A DNA stretch of 64,000 nt. It comes from CAVYGM01 sp963768025 (GTDB lineage Bacteria > Bacteroidota > Bacteroidia > Cytophagales > Spirosomataceae). Position 1 is the first letter of the stretch, and each line of letters begins with the position of its first letter. The position numbers were made by a program, and so were the translations under genes. Of this stretch, positions 1 through 8,666 are shown piece by piece. Location: contig CAVYGM010000019.1 of the NCBI GenBank assembly GCA_963768025.1, positions 62,001-126,000 of the forward strand. Direction: 5' to 3'. The notes under the pieces are model-generated. The model was not told the DNA's origin. It saw only the letters and a program-made list of their open reading frames with translations, and made no database searches.

Positions 1-1244
1 AGGGCTTTAACAATGGTCGTAACATTGACCCCTTCACAAACCAATTTGTGCAGCAAAACGTCAATTTCAATAACTACAGTATCAACTCTTCCGTGACGTT
101 GTTCAATGGTTTCCTGCTGAAAAACAATATCCAGCAAAACGACCTTACCCTGCAAGCCAGTGATAAGGACCTGGATGCCACCCGCAACGACATTATTCTG
201 AATGTAGCCCTCGCTTACCTGCAAGTGGTCAGCAACCAGGAGTTGATAGATGTGGCCCTGCGGCAGGGCGAAGCCACCCAGCTGCAACTGGACCGGACCA
301 CCCGGCTCGTTCAGGCCGGCTCACTGGCCGAAAGCCAGCTGTTCGACCTGCGGGCTCAGCTTGCTAATGATGAACTATCGCTGGTAAATGCCCAGAACAA
401 CCTGGAATCGGCCAAGTTGAACTTAAAATTGCTAATGAACCTGCCTGGCAGTGAGAATATAGAAGTACAAACCATCAATGCCCCCGATCCTACCATACAA
501 GCTTATGAGGCTACGGTAAATGAGGTGTACGATACCGCCCTGGACAACCTACCCCAAATGCAAGCCGCCCAGCTGCGGGTGCAGTCGGCGGCCGTGGCGG
601 TGGAGTCGGCAAAGTCGCAGGGGTTACCCAGCCTCACCTTCAGTGCGGGCGTAAGTACCAATTTTTCAAGTGCCGCCCCCAAGCAACGCTTCGTAGCGGA
701 TGGTTCGGGTTCTACCACCAAGCAGGTAATTTCGCAGACGCGGTTTGTGCAGGCCGGGGAATTTACCTTCCCTATTACGGAACTGGTCACCGTCCCCAAC
801 GGGGAAAATAGGTCGTTCGGGTATTTTGATCAATTAAATTTCAACCGGAGTTCGTCTTTTAACTTTAATTTGAGGGTACCTATTTTCAACCAATTCCAAA
901 CTAAGTACCGGGTTTCTAATGCTCGTATTCAACAAAAAAACCTGGAATACCAGGTGGATCTGGCGGCCCAGCAGATCCGCCGGAATGTAGAACAGGCCTA
1001 CATTGATATGAGCAACTCAGGCAAACGCTACAGCGCTACGTCCAATCAGGTGCGGGCACTGGAAGAAGCCTTTCGGGTAGCCGAGAGCCGCTTCGCGGTG
1101 GGGGCCATCAACTCCGCTGAGTACAACATTGCTAAAGCGAACCTGGATCGGGCCCGTGCAAATCTGGTTCAAACGAAATATGATTACCTATTTCGGTCCA
1201 AAATTCTTGATTTTTACATGAATAAGCCCATCTCTTCCAACTGA
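1..1244 (+). CDS. TolC family outer-membrane efflux protein (5' end outside window)
   Basis: The reading frame is already open at base 3, where it reads GFNNGRNIDPFTNQF before the first possible internal start (GTG at 48), so the true start and signal peptide lie upstream. The remaining ~413 residues alternate long amphipathic helices (for example LDRTTRLVQAGSLAESQLFD) with beta-strand-like stretches. This is the OEP fold of TolC channels that span the outer membrane and periplasm. The motif NIDPFTNQ near the N-terminus and the late motif RFAVGAINSAEYNIAKA are typical of Bacteroidota TolC proteins. The HlyD/MacA-type adaptor gene follows after 70 bp on the same strand, so the two probably form the outer-membrane and periplasmic parts of one tripartite exporter. 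The substrate cannot be inferred. Confidence 0.9.
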   Translation, partial: GFNNGRNIDPFTNQFVQQNVNFNNYSINSSVTLFNGFLLKNNIQQNDLTLQASDKDLDATRNDIILNVALAYLQVVSNQELIDVALRQGEATQLQLDRTTRLVQAGSLAESQLFDLRAQLANDELSLVNAQNNLESAKLNLKLLMNLPGSENIEVQTINAPDPTIQAYEATVNEVYDTALDNLPQMQAAQLRVQSAAVAVESAKSQGLPSLTFSAGVSTNFSSAAPKQRFVADGSGSTTKQVISQTRFVQAGEFTFPITELVTVPNGENRSFGYFDQLNFNRSSSFNFNLRVPIFNQFQTKYRVSNARIQQKNLEYQVDLAAQQIRRNVEQAYIDMSNSGKRYSATSNQVRALEEAFRVAESRFAVGAINSAEYNIAKANLDRARANLVQTKYDYLFRSKILDFYMNKPISSN

Positions 1245-1314
1245 TCCGGGTATCGAATCAGGGGATAAAAGATGGGGGTACTAAAATTGATTAACCGTAA
1301 ACCAAAAATAAAAA

Positions 1315-2712
1315 ATGGCTCGTAAATCTTCAAATCGTATATGGTGGGTGTTGGGAGTGGTGATGGTAGTTCTAGTTGGAGGGTTGGTGGTAGCAAAGCA
1401 GGTCGGGTGGATCGGGCAGGAAAAACCCGTGGAGGTGGATTTTGCGACGGTCAAACGCTCCGACATCATTGAGCGCGTTAGTGCATCGGGCCGGGTACAA
1501 CCCGAAGTGGAGGTTAAGTTGAGCCCCGACGTTTCGGGCGAAATCACCGCTCTTTACGTAGAAGAAGGTGATTCGGTTCAGCAAGGGCAGCTTCTCCTCA
1601 AAATCCGACCCGATAACTACGAATCGCTTTTTGCCAGGGCTCAGGCCAGTGTAAATTCCAGCAAGGCCAACGCCGAACAAACCAAAGCCGCCCTGGCGCA
1701 AGCCGAGGCCCGGATGATCCGATCCAAGGCGGATTTTGACAGAAACAAAAAACTTTACGAAGACAAGGTAATTTCGGCGGCTGATTTTGAACAAATCAGG
1801 GCCAATTACCAGGTAGCGCAGCAGGATATTGAAGCGGCAAAGGCCAATATTCAGGCCGCCCAGTTTAACGTAAAAAGTGCCGAAGCCGGTCTCCGGGATG
1901 CTGCCGAGAACCTCCGTAAAACTACCATTTTCGCACCCGTTAGTGGGATTATTTCCCTCCTTAACGTAGAAATCGGCGAGCGCGTGGTAGGCACAAGCCA
2001 AATGGCTGGTACCGAACTGATGCGCATAGCCAACCTGAACAATATGGAGGTACGGGTAAACGTCAATGAGAATGACATCGTGCGAGTCGCGCTGGGCGAT
2101 ACGGCCGAGATTGATGTGGATGCGTACAGTGGCACGGGACGTAAATTCAAAGGATTGGTAACCGAAATCGCCAATACCGCCAGCGGCCTGGCTTCCAGTA
2201 CTAGTTCACTTGGTGCCTCGGCGGACGCGGTGACCGAATTTGAAGTGAAAATAAAGATTCTGAACGAATCTTTCCAGGATTTGATGGCGAAGAAAGGAAA
2301 AAAAGCCTATCCGTTCAAACCCGGCATGACGGCTTCGGTGGATGTAATCACGGACCGCCGGTCCAATGTGGTTACCGTCCCGATTGCGGCGGTAACTACC
2401 CGCAGCGACAAACCCGAAACAGCCCAGCAAACTACCCAGCCTGGAAATCAGGACACAAAACCCATTAAGGATGAGCCTATTAAGGAAGTAGTGTTTGTGG
2501 ATAGTTCTGGTTTTGCAAAAATGAAGGAGGTAAAAACCGGTATTAGTGATTTCGAAAACATCCAGGTACTTTCCGGACTCACCGAAGGGGAAAAAATCAT
2601 TTCGGGGCCTTTTATAGTTGTTTCTAAAAGCCTCAAAAGCAAGGATAAAGTGATAAAAAAGAAGCCCGAGGAGAAAAAACCTGGGGCTACTTCAAAAGAA
2701 AATGACAATTAA
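1315..2712 (+). CDS. HlyD/MacA-family periplasmic adaptor subunit of an efflux system
   Basis: Membrane-fusion protein of 465 residues that would bridge an inner-membrane pump and the TolC channel encoded just upstream. An N-terminal membrane anchor (about residues 9-26, IWWVLGVVMVVLVGGLVV) is followed by a first beta-barrel/lipoyl half (VSGEITALYVEEGDSVQQG), a long alanine-rich coiled-coil hairpin (about residues 105-200), the second lipoyl half (IFAPVSGIISLLNVEIGERV), a beta-barrel and a lysine-rich C-terminal tail. The architecture is closest to MacA, whose partner is normally a MacB-type ABC permease. No permease follows: transcription appears to end at a perfect hairpin directly downstream, so the pump must be encoded elsewhere or upstream of the window. 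Confidence 0.9.
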   Translation: MARKSSNRIWWVLGVVMVVLVGGLVVAKQVGWIGQEKPVEVDFATVKRSDIIERVSASGRVQPEVEVKLSPDVSGEITALYVEEGDSVQQGQLLLKIRPDNYESLFARAQASVNSSKANAEQTKAALAQAEARMIRSKADFDRNKKLYEDKVISAADFEQIRANYQVAQQDIEAAKANIQAAQFNVKSAEAGLRDAAENLRKTTIFAPVSGIISLLNVEIGERVVGTSQMAGTELMRIANLNNMEVRVNVNENDIVRVALGDTAEIDVDAYSGTGRKFKGLVTEIANTASGLASSTSSLGASADAVTEFEVKIKILNESFQDLMAKKGKKAYPFKPGMTASVDVITDRRSNVVTVPIAAVTTRSDKPETAQQTTQPGNQDTKPIKDEPIKEVVFVDSSGFAKMKEVKTGISDFENIQVLSGLTEGEKIISGPFIVVSKSLKSKDKVIKKKPEEKKPGATSKENDN

Positions 2713-2761
2713 TGCGTTTTGTATATGTATTAATTCGATTTAGTTTAGGTTAAGAAAATGG

Positions 2762-2795
2762 AAATCCTTGTGGTATTACCACAAGGATTTTTTAT
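2762..2795 (+). terminator. Rho-independent terminator after the efflux adaptor gene
   Basis: A perfect 14-bp inverted repeat (AAATCCTTGTGGTA at 2762-2775, its complement at 2777-2790) is followed by a run of T. It lies 50 bp after the adaptor stop codon and before the convergent DUF2853 gene. Confidence 0.85.
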
Positions 2796-2853
2796 ATAGT
2801 GTCGTGGCTTAGAATGAAACCAATTCCCGACAGAAGAGGGGTTTCGAAAATAA

Positions 2854-3192
2854 TCAGGCGTACAAATCTTCCTTGCCAAATTTTTTTACGAGCAAATAGT
2901 AGAATAGAGCGCGGTACTTGTTCCGGTTGGAACTCCCAAAAGTCTGGCATACTTCATCGAGAGCGGTGTCCAGCTCACCCCCGTCCGGAAGCCCCAGCTT
3001 CTTGATCAGAAAATTAGCTTTCACCCGATCCAGCTCGGTTTTGTCGCTGCAGGAAACCTTCGCAGAATCCACATTGTAGATAGAAGGGCCAAGTCCCTTG
3101 GTAACTTTTGATAAGAGATCAGGGTCAAGCGCCACTCCGATCTTTTGGGCCTCTCCCTGATACGTTTCAATCAAATCATCAAACTTGCTCAT
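2854..3192 (-). CDS. DUF2853 family protein
   Basis: Small cytoplasmic protein of 112 residues with no signal peptide or membrane segment. The sequence starting MSKFDDLIETYQGEAQKIG and ending YRALFYYLLVKKFGKE matches my recollection of the DUF2853 family, a helical family of unknown function found in Bacteroidota and Proteobacteria. I chose the ATG at 3192 because the family begins with MSKFDD; an earlier in-frame start at 3234 would add 14 atypical residues. It stands alone, convergent to the efflux operon and divergent from gpsA. No function can be assigned. Confidence 0.8.
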   Translation of the reverse strand: MSKFDDLIETYQGEAQKIGVALDPDLLSKVTKGLGPSIYNVDSAKVSCSDKTELDRVKANFLIKKLGLPDGGELDTALDEVCQTFGSSNRNKYRALFYYLLVKKFGKEDLYA

Positions 3193-3439
3193 AAATTTGT
3201 TTTGTTTAGGATAAATAGAAGTGCATAAAATCAATCTCCAATGAAATCTTTTTTTAAATCAATTCAAAGCTTAGCCAGCTCTTTGTCGGAAAAGACACGC
3301 AAGTTTTTATTAAAAGGAGTATCTTTTTTGCCTAGTTGGGATATTTAGGGCTGAATGCTGCCGGGGCTTTCGAAATAGTCACCAAAAAACTACCTTAGGC
3401 ACTGTTCTTTTAAAGCGATTACTAATCCAAAAATCAGGA

Positions 3440-4432
3440 ATGAAACAACCAATATCCGATAAAGTAGCCGTCATCGGGGGAGGAAGCTGGGCCACGGCCC
3501 TGGTGAAAATTCTGTGCGAACAGCCCCATATTCAGGTACGTTGGTGGCTCAGAAGCAGAAAGGACATTGAACATATTCAAAAATTCCATCACAACCCCAG
3601 CTACCTGAGTGATGTGTACCTACCTCCCAAAAAGGTGAAGGTGTGTCACAAAATCAAGGAGTCCATAAAGGGCGTTGACTATGTCATATTAGCCATCCCG
3701 GCAGCTTTTGTCCAGGAACCTTTGCGGGAGTTAAGCCCCGAGCATTGGAAGGGAAAGCGAGTAGTATCGGCCATCAAAGGCATGGTACCTGATACCAATC
3801 AGTTGGTTACGGATTGGGTAGAAGATGCCTATGGGGTACCCCTGGACGACATCTGCGTGATAGCCGGTCCCTGCCACGCCGAAGAGGTGGCTCTGGAGAA
3901 GCAATCGTACCTGACCATCGCCTCTACCGGCGATAGCTGCGCGGAAGACTTTGCCCGCCTTTTGACGTGCCGATTCGTTACGGCAAATCCCCTCCCCGAC
4001 CTGTACGGCGTAGAATATGCCGCCGTTATGAAGAATATTGTGGCCCTGGCCTGTGGCATTACCCATGGGCTTGGCTATGGTGATAATTTCCAGGCCGTCA
4101 TGGTTTCCAACGCCATGCAGGAAATCCGGCGCTTCGTAACGGCGGTGGACCCCCGCGAACGCGATCTGAGTTCATCCGCCTACCTGGGCGACTTACTCGT
4201 AACGGCCTATTCGCAGTTTAGCCGAAACCGATTGTTTGGGAATATGATCGGTAGAGGATACAGCGTCAAAGCGGCCCAACTGGAAATGAAGATGATCGCC
4301 GAAGGGTACTATGCCGCTAAAAGCATTCATTTCATGAACCAAACCTGCCAGGTACCCATGCCCATCACCGAATCAGTGTATCGGATACTGTACGAAGGGG
4401 CGGCTCCTGCGGCTGTGATTGAGGAAGCTTAA
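3440..4432 (+). CDS. gpsA: NAD(P)H-dependent glycerol-3-phosphate dehydrogenase
   Basis: Cytoplasmic enzyme that reduces dihydroxyacetone phosphate to sn-glycerol-3-phosphate, the backbone for phospholipid synthesis. The N-terminus holds the dinucleotide-binding glycine motif IGGGSWATAL (residues 12-21). The middle has the family block GPCHAEEVALE. The catalytic lysine lies in MKNIVALACGI (near residue 197), and the substrate-binding region follows in SSAYLGDLLVTAYSQFSRNR. The length of 330 residues is normal for GpsA. The gene is monocistronic, with its own ~200-bp upstream region shared with the divergent DUF2853 gene. Nothing is missing from the active site that I can see. Confidence 0.95.
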   Translation: MKQPISDKVAVIGGGSWATALVKILCEQPHIQVRWWLRSRKDIEHIQKFHHNPSYLSDVYLPPKKVKVCHKIKESIKGVDYVILAIPAAFVQEPLRELSPEHWKGKRVVSAIKGMVPDTNQLVTDWVEDAYGVPLDDICVIAGPCHAEEVALEKQSYLTIASTGDSCAEDFARLLTCRFVTANPLPDLYGVEYAAVMKNIVALACGITHGLGYGDNFQAVMVSNAMQEIRRFVTAVDPRERDLSSSAYLGDLLVTAYSQFSRNRLFGNMIGRGYSVKAAQLEMKMIAEGYYAAKSIHFMNQTCQVPMPITESVYRILYEGAAPAAVIEEA

Positions 4433-4486
4433 GCATCGTTTGAAATAAGTTGGTATTGATAAAAATCACTTTTAAACATGCCCATT

Positions 4487-4521
4487 GTTTCCATGAAGTA
4501 AGAAGTGAATTGCTACCTTTG
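4487..4521 (+). promoter_or_regulatory. Bacteroidota-type promoter for pckA
   Basis: TACCTTTG at 4514-4521 matches the -7 consensus TAnnTTTG exactly. A T-rich -33-like element (GTTTCC, from 4487) lies about 23 bases upstream. It would give a 5' leader of roughly 35-40 bases before the ATG at 4565. Inferred from consensus only. Confidence 0.5.
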
Positions 4522-4564
4522 GGACAACTATCGGTATTTCATCAACATAAAATTGACTTATTTC

Positions 4565-6166
4565 ATGGAAAAGCCTTTTGATCTGGCCCAGTATGGTCTG
4601 AAGAACAAGGAAACGATCCGCAATGCCCATCCGGCCAAGCTCTACGAAATGGCCATGCGCTACGAGACGGCCGCGGCCATCTCCGACAAGGGAGCCCTGA
4701 TGCTGCAATCGGGTACCAAAACCGGTCGTAGTCCCAGGGACAAGCGCATCATCGAGCGTCCCGAGAGTGTTGGCGACATCTGGTGGGGCGCGGTGAATAT
4801 CAAGATGGATGAGCATACGTTTGATATCAACCGTCAGCGTGCCCTCGACTATTTCAATACCCGAACCCGCATGTACGTAGTGGATGGCTTTGCCGGCTGG
4901 GACAAAAAGTACCAGATCAAGGTGCGGGTGATTTGCACCCGTCCGTACCACGCGCTGTTTATGCATACCATGCTGATCCGGCCCACGGAGCAGGAACTGG
5001 CCGACTTCGGCGAGCCTGACTACGTGATTTTCAACGCCGGCGAGTTTCCGGCCAATCCGTTTACGACCCACATGAATTCCCGTACGAGTGTGGATCTCTG
5101 CTTTGAGCGAAAAGAATTTGTGATTCTGGGTACGGAATACGCCGGCGAGATGAAGAAGGGAGTGTTCACCATCATGAACTACATCATGCCCAAGCAGGGG
5201 GTACTTTCGATGCACTGCTCGGCCAACGAAGGTGAAGCAGGCGATGTTAGTCTGTTTTTCGGTCTGAGCGGCACGGGTAAGACCACCCTCTCGGCCGACC
5301 CGCACCGCCAACTCATCGGCGACGACGAGCACTGCTGGTCGGACGAAGGAGTATTCAATATAGAAGGCGGCTGCTACGCCAAGGCCGTCAACCTCTCGGC
5401 TGAAAAAGAGCCGGAAATTTTTCAGGCCATCCGCTTTGGTACCGTGCTGGAAAACGTAGTCTATGACCCCAAGACGCATAAGGTAGACTATGATGATACC
5501 ACCATTACCGAAAATACCCGGGCCGCTTACCCCATCGAGTACATACCCAATGCCAAAATCCCCTGCGTGGGCGGACACCCCCAAAACGTCATTTTCCTGA
5601 CCTGCGATGCTTACGGAGTGCTGCCCCCGGTGGCCAAACTTACCCCGGCGCAGGCCATGTATCATTTTATTAGTGGCTATACGGCTAAGATCGCCGGTAC
5701 CGAAATGGGCGTTACCGAACCACAGGCCACCTTCTCGGCCTGCTTCGGAGCCGCCTTTATGGTGTGGCACCCCAGCAAGTACGCCGAGCTATTGGCCCAG
5801 AAAATCAAGGAAAACGACACCCACGTATGGCTGGTAAACACCGGCTGGACCGGCGGTCCCTACGGTACAGGCTCCCGGATCAAGTTGCGTTATACCAGGG
5901 CCATCATTGATGCCATCCACGATGGCTCCTTGGCACAGGCCCCCACCGCGACCGACCCGATTTTTGGCATTGAGGTACCTACCCAATGCGCCGGGGTACC
6001 CTCAGCAATCATGATTCCGAAAGATACCTGGGCCGATGCCGACGCGTATGAGGCCAAAGCCCATCATCTGGCGGAGCTATTCAACAAGAATTTTGAAACA
6101 TTCAAGGAAGGCTCATCCCGTGAGATTCTGGAAGCCGGCCCCAAAGTAGTATCCCAACCTGTATAA
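4565..6166 (+). CDS. pckA: Phosphoenolpyruvate carboxykinase (ATP)
   Basis: Converts oxaloacetate and ATP to phosphoenolpyruvate and CO2, the committed step of gluconeogenesis. The protein has 533 residues, the usual size for the ATP-dependent family. Visible motifs include the arginine site GRSPRDKR, the kinase-1a P-loop GLSGTGKTTLS (about residues 233-243), the following metal-binding stretch IGDDEHCWSD, and the adenine/C-terminal block NTGWTGGPYGTGSRIKL. I chose the ATG at 4565 (MEKPFDLAQYG) because the upstream GTG at 4505 would place non-homologous residues on the front and lies before the predicted promoter. The gene is monocistronic, with a promoter at 4487-4521 and a hairpin terminator at 6213. 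Confidence 0.97.
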   Translation: MEKPFDLAQYGLKNKETIRNAHPAKLYEMAMRYETAAAISDKGALMLQSGTKTGRSPRDKRIIERPESVGDIWWGAVNIKMDEHTFDINRQRALDYFNTRTRMYVVDGFAGWDKKYQIKVRVICTRPYHALFMHTMLIRPTEQELADFGEPDYVIFNAGEFPANPFTTHMNSRTSVDLCFERKEFVILGTEYAGEMKKGVFTIMNYIMPKQGVLSMHCSANEGEAGDVSLFFGLSGTGKTTLSADPHRQLIGDDEHCWSDEGVFNIEGGCYAKAVNLSAEKEPEIFQAIRFGTVLENVVYDPKTHKVDYDDTTITENTRAAYPIEYIPNAKIPCVGGHPQNVIFLTCDAYGVLPPVAKLTPAQAMYHFISGYTAKIAGTEMGVTEPQATFSACFGAAFMVWHPSKYAELLAQKIKENDTHVWLVNTGWTGGPYGTGSRIKLRYTRAIIDAIHDGSLAQAPTATDPIFGIEVPTQCAGVPSAIMIPKDTWADADAYEAKAHHLAELFNKNFETFKEGSSREILEAGPKVVSQPV

Positions 6167-6212
6167 GAGTATTGTCTGGTAAGAGTCAACAATACTCTGA
6201 AAAGCAAAACAC

Positions 6213-6249
6213 AAAGAGCGTAGCGTACCTGAGTACACTGCGCTCTTTT
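6213..6249 (+). terminator. Terminator after pckA
   Basis: AAAGAGCG at 6213-6220 pairs with CGCTCTTT at 6241-6248 in a stem that extends inward with one wobble and one mismatch, and ends in TTTT. It lies 46 bp after the pckA stop. It may also serve the convergent gene that ends at 6376. Confidence 0.7.
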
Positions 6250-6375
6250 GCGGATAAAGTCTATCTCATAGGTATTTCTTTTACGCATAACACCTCACCT
6301 CGAAACAGCGCCGCCGGCGAGGTAGCGGAGGGGTGCTCTATCCTTATTTTCAAGCTTTGGGTTGTGATGGGCTCG

Positions 6376-8576
6376 TCAAACAGTGATCACATTCCGGGTC
6401 TGGTGGTTGTCCGATTTTTCGTACAGAACCTTTCCCCGCATCATCCAGTCAGCTGGTACTGTCTGCACGCAAAAGGGCGACACGTCCTCGGGATGCACCA
6501 TCAGTACGTTTTCGGAAGGATTGTCGTAGTCCGTGTCGAAAAACAGCTCTACCCGGCTGATCGACTGGGGTTCTGTCCACGAAAGGGTCAGCGCTGGCGC
6601 GGCATCGGCAAAGTCAGCTACCCAGGCGTTGGGCTGGCTGGTGGGACGCTGCACGCCGTTGCGGATATTTTCGGGGCCAAAGCATTTCAGCCCTTCCTCG
6701 ATTTTTAATGCCAGGTTTTTGCCTTTGGGTCGGCGTTGCGGGCACCAGAACTCAAAGCCGTCCACGCCAATATCTTCCGTAGGCTGCTGCTTGCCGTAGT
6801 TGGATACGGCCGGATTGATAGAGTTGAATACAGACAGCAGGCCCGTAATCCGCTGGTTGGACTGTTTGAATTTTACCTTCGGATTGTTGGAAATCACCAG
6901 GAAAGCATAAGTCGGTTCGCTTAAAACTACCTCAAAATTCAGAGGCGTGCAGTTGCGGCCTTTTTGCAGAGAAAGTACCTTTTTCTCCAAAGTCACATCG
7001 GGTGATGGCTATCCTTACGGCTGCATATCCGTAGTTCTACTTCCAGTTCGGTAGACTCATCGGCATAGGGGTGAATGACCAGAGTCGGCATTTTTCCAGC
7101 CGGCAGGCGGCAGCATCTGGGCCATGGCGTATTCCAGCGGCAGGGGCTCGCCTGCTTCGGGTAGTTCTTGCAAGTATTAAGCTCACTGGACGCTTTTACC
7201 GTAGCGCGTTGTACCAGGTCCTGCTCGTCTTTCAGGGCATGGTGCGGAATGTGCTGTCCGGTTTTCAACAACTCTTTTTGCAAATTCCTGATCCGGTTTT
7301 CTTCGCGCAGGTCGCGGGGCAGCAGGTTTTCACTGATACACAGCGCCGCTGCAATCCCTACTGCCTGCCCGCCGTGGGCGCAGGTAGCCATCACTCTCGA
7401 AGAACCAAAAGCCACGTGCGTAGCCGAGATGATGCGTCCGGCCAGAAAGAGGTTTTTGACATTGCGCGAGTAGTAGCAGCCGTACGGAATTCCGTACAGC
7501 CCTTTGCTGTGCCATTGGTTGCAGCCGGGTTTTTCACTGAAATACCCCGTCGGCCGGATGCAGGTCGATGCTCCACCCGCCAAAGGCCACGTCGTCGAAG
7601 TGCGGGCGCTGCTCCACGATGTCCTGCTGGGTTAACATATAGTCGCCTTCAAAGCGACGGCTTTCGCGCTTGCCGGGGATGGTACCTACCCATTCGAGGG
7701 TGAGGGTTTCGGCTTCGGGAAATTTGCCGGAATTTTTGATGTAGTCCCACACGCCGTAAATGACCTTCCAGAGTTCCCACTTGATGGTTTCGGTATCGTG
7801 CACGGTATCGAGTCGCCCGCCGTATTCGAGCCACCACAGCCGGCAGCCGAAATCCTGGGCGTTGAAGCTGCGGAAGCGGGGTACCTTGTCAGTTACGTCA
7901 ATGGCAAAGGAGGGCGCGACGTACTTGACGGGCCTTCCCACGTCTTTGGAATAGAAGTACATGGAGTGCCCCAGCAACTCGCCGTACTCCGACGTAGGCG
8001 CAAATTTTTCACCGAATTCTTCCTGTGACTCAGCACCCATCCGGAAGGCCGCTCCGGCCAGAAAGCCCACGATACCATCGCCCGACGCATCGCAAAAAAG
8101 CGGGGCGGTCAGTTCGTAGTGGGTGGAATTCTGGGAACAAAACGCGTGGATTTTTTCGATTTTATCCGGATCGTCGTCGGCTTTGTCAAGTTCGTACACG
8201 GCGGTATTGAGCAGCAAGAGTAATGTTGGCTTCACTGACGACTTTTTCCAAAAGAATGCTGTCGAAAATCAGCGGGTTGCTGTCGGGATTGCGATAGAGG
8301 TTTTCTACGAGGATTTCATCAATAACGCCCCCTTCCCGCGCCCAGCGGTTGTTGTTGCCCATGTGCGAGGTAGCGCCCAGCACCCACAGCCGTACTTCCG
8401 ACGAGGAGTTACCGCCCAGCACTGGCCGGTCCTGTACCAGAATGACTTTGATACCCGCGCGGGCGGCCGTGATGGCACAGCATACGCCGGATAGCCCGCC
8501 GCCTATCACTACCAGGTCGGCGGTGAGTGTCGGTGGTTTTGGTGCTTCTTTTGTGGGTGGGATTGGATGTAATCAT
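6376..8576 (-). pseudogene. FAD-dependent oxidoreductase (PF12831-type), cytoplasmic, broken by about six frameshifts
   Basis: Read across frames, the segments form one protein of about 725 residues. It has an N-terminal FAD Rossmann motif (ADLVVIGGGLSGVC), the family block DRPVLGGNSSSEVRLWVLG, a second dinucleotide region (PLFCDASGDGIVGFLAG), the family's LFLAGRIISATHVAFGSSR, and a C-terminal beta-rich, discoidin-like domain (LSWTEPQSISRVELFFD). No signal peptide is seen after the likely ATG at 8576 (MITSNPTHK), so it would be cytoplasmic. Frame changes lie near 8550, 8214, 7541, 7170, 7095 and 6998. Each is a one-base type shift with no nonsense mutation, and conserved sequence resumes immediately. 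It is the last gene of the susC-led locus and a paralogue of the exported oxidoreductase at 16405-18264. The substrate is unknown; a role in oxidising a sugar or sugar acid of the locus is inference. Confidence 0.8.
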
Positions 8577-8666
8577 GGGTGTATTTTAAGTCTTTTACTT
8601 TTCGTGTCTGCGCGTTGCAAACGCGCTTCTCGGGGGATCGATCGCAAACCAGCGGTTTATTTTAAA

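Noticed and set aside
4472..5770. 432-codon open frame on the minus strand opposite pckA
   Set aside because: It lies fully inside a clear, motif-complete pckA; its product is rich in H, G and R with no recognisable domain, as expected for the antisense of GC-rich codons.
8211..8217. Programmed frameshifting in the FAD oxidoreductase
   Set aside because: Six shifts in one gene at different non-slippery contexts cannot be programmed; assembly error or decay is simpler.
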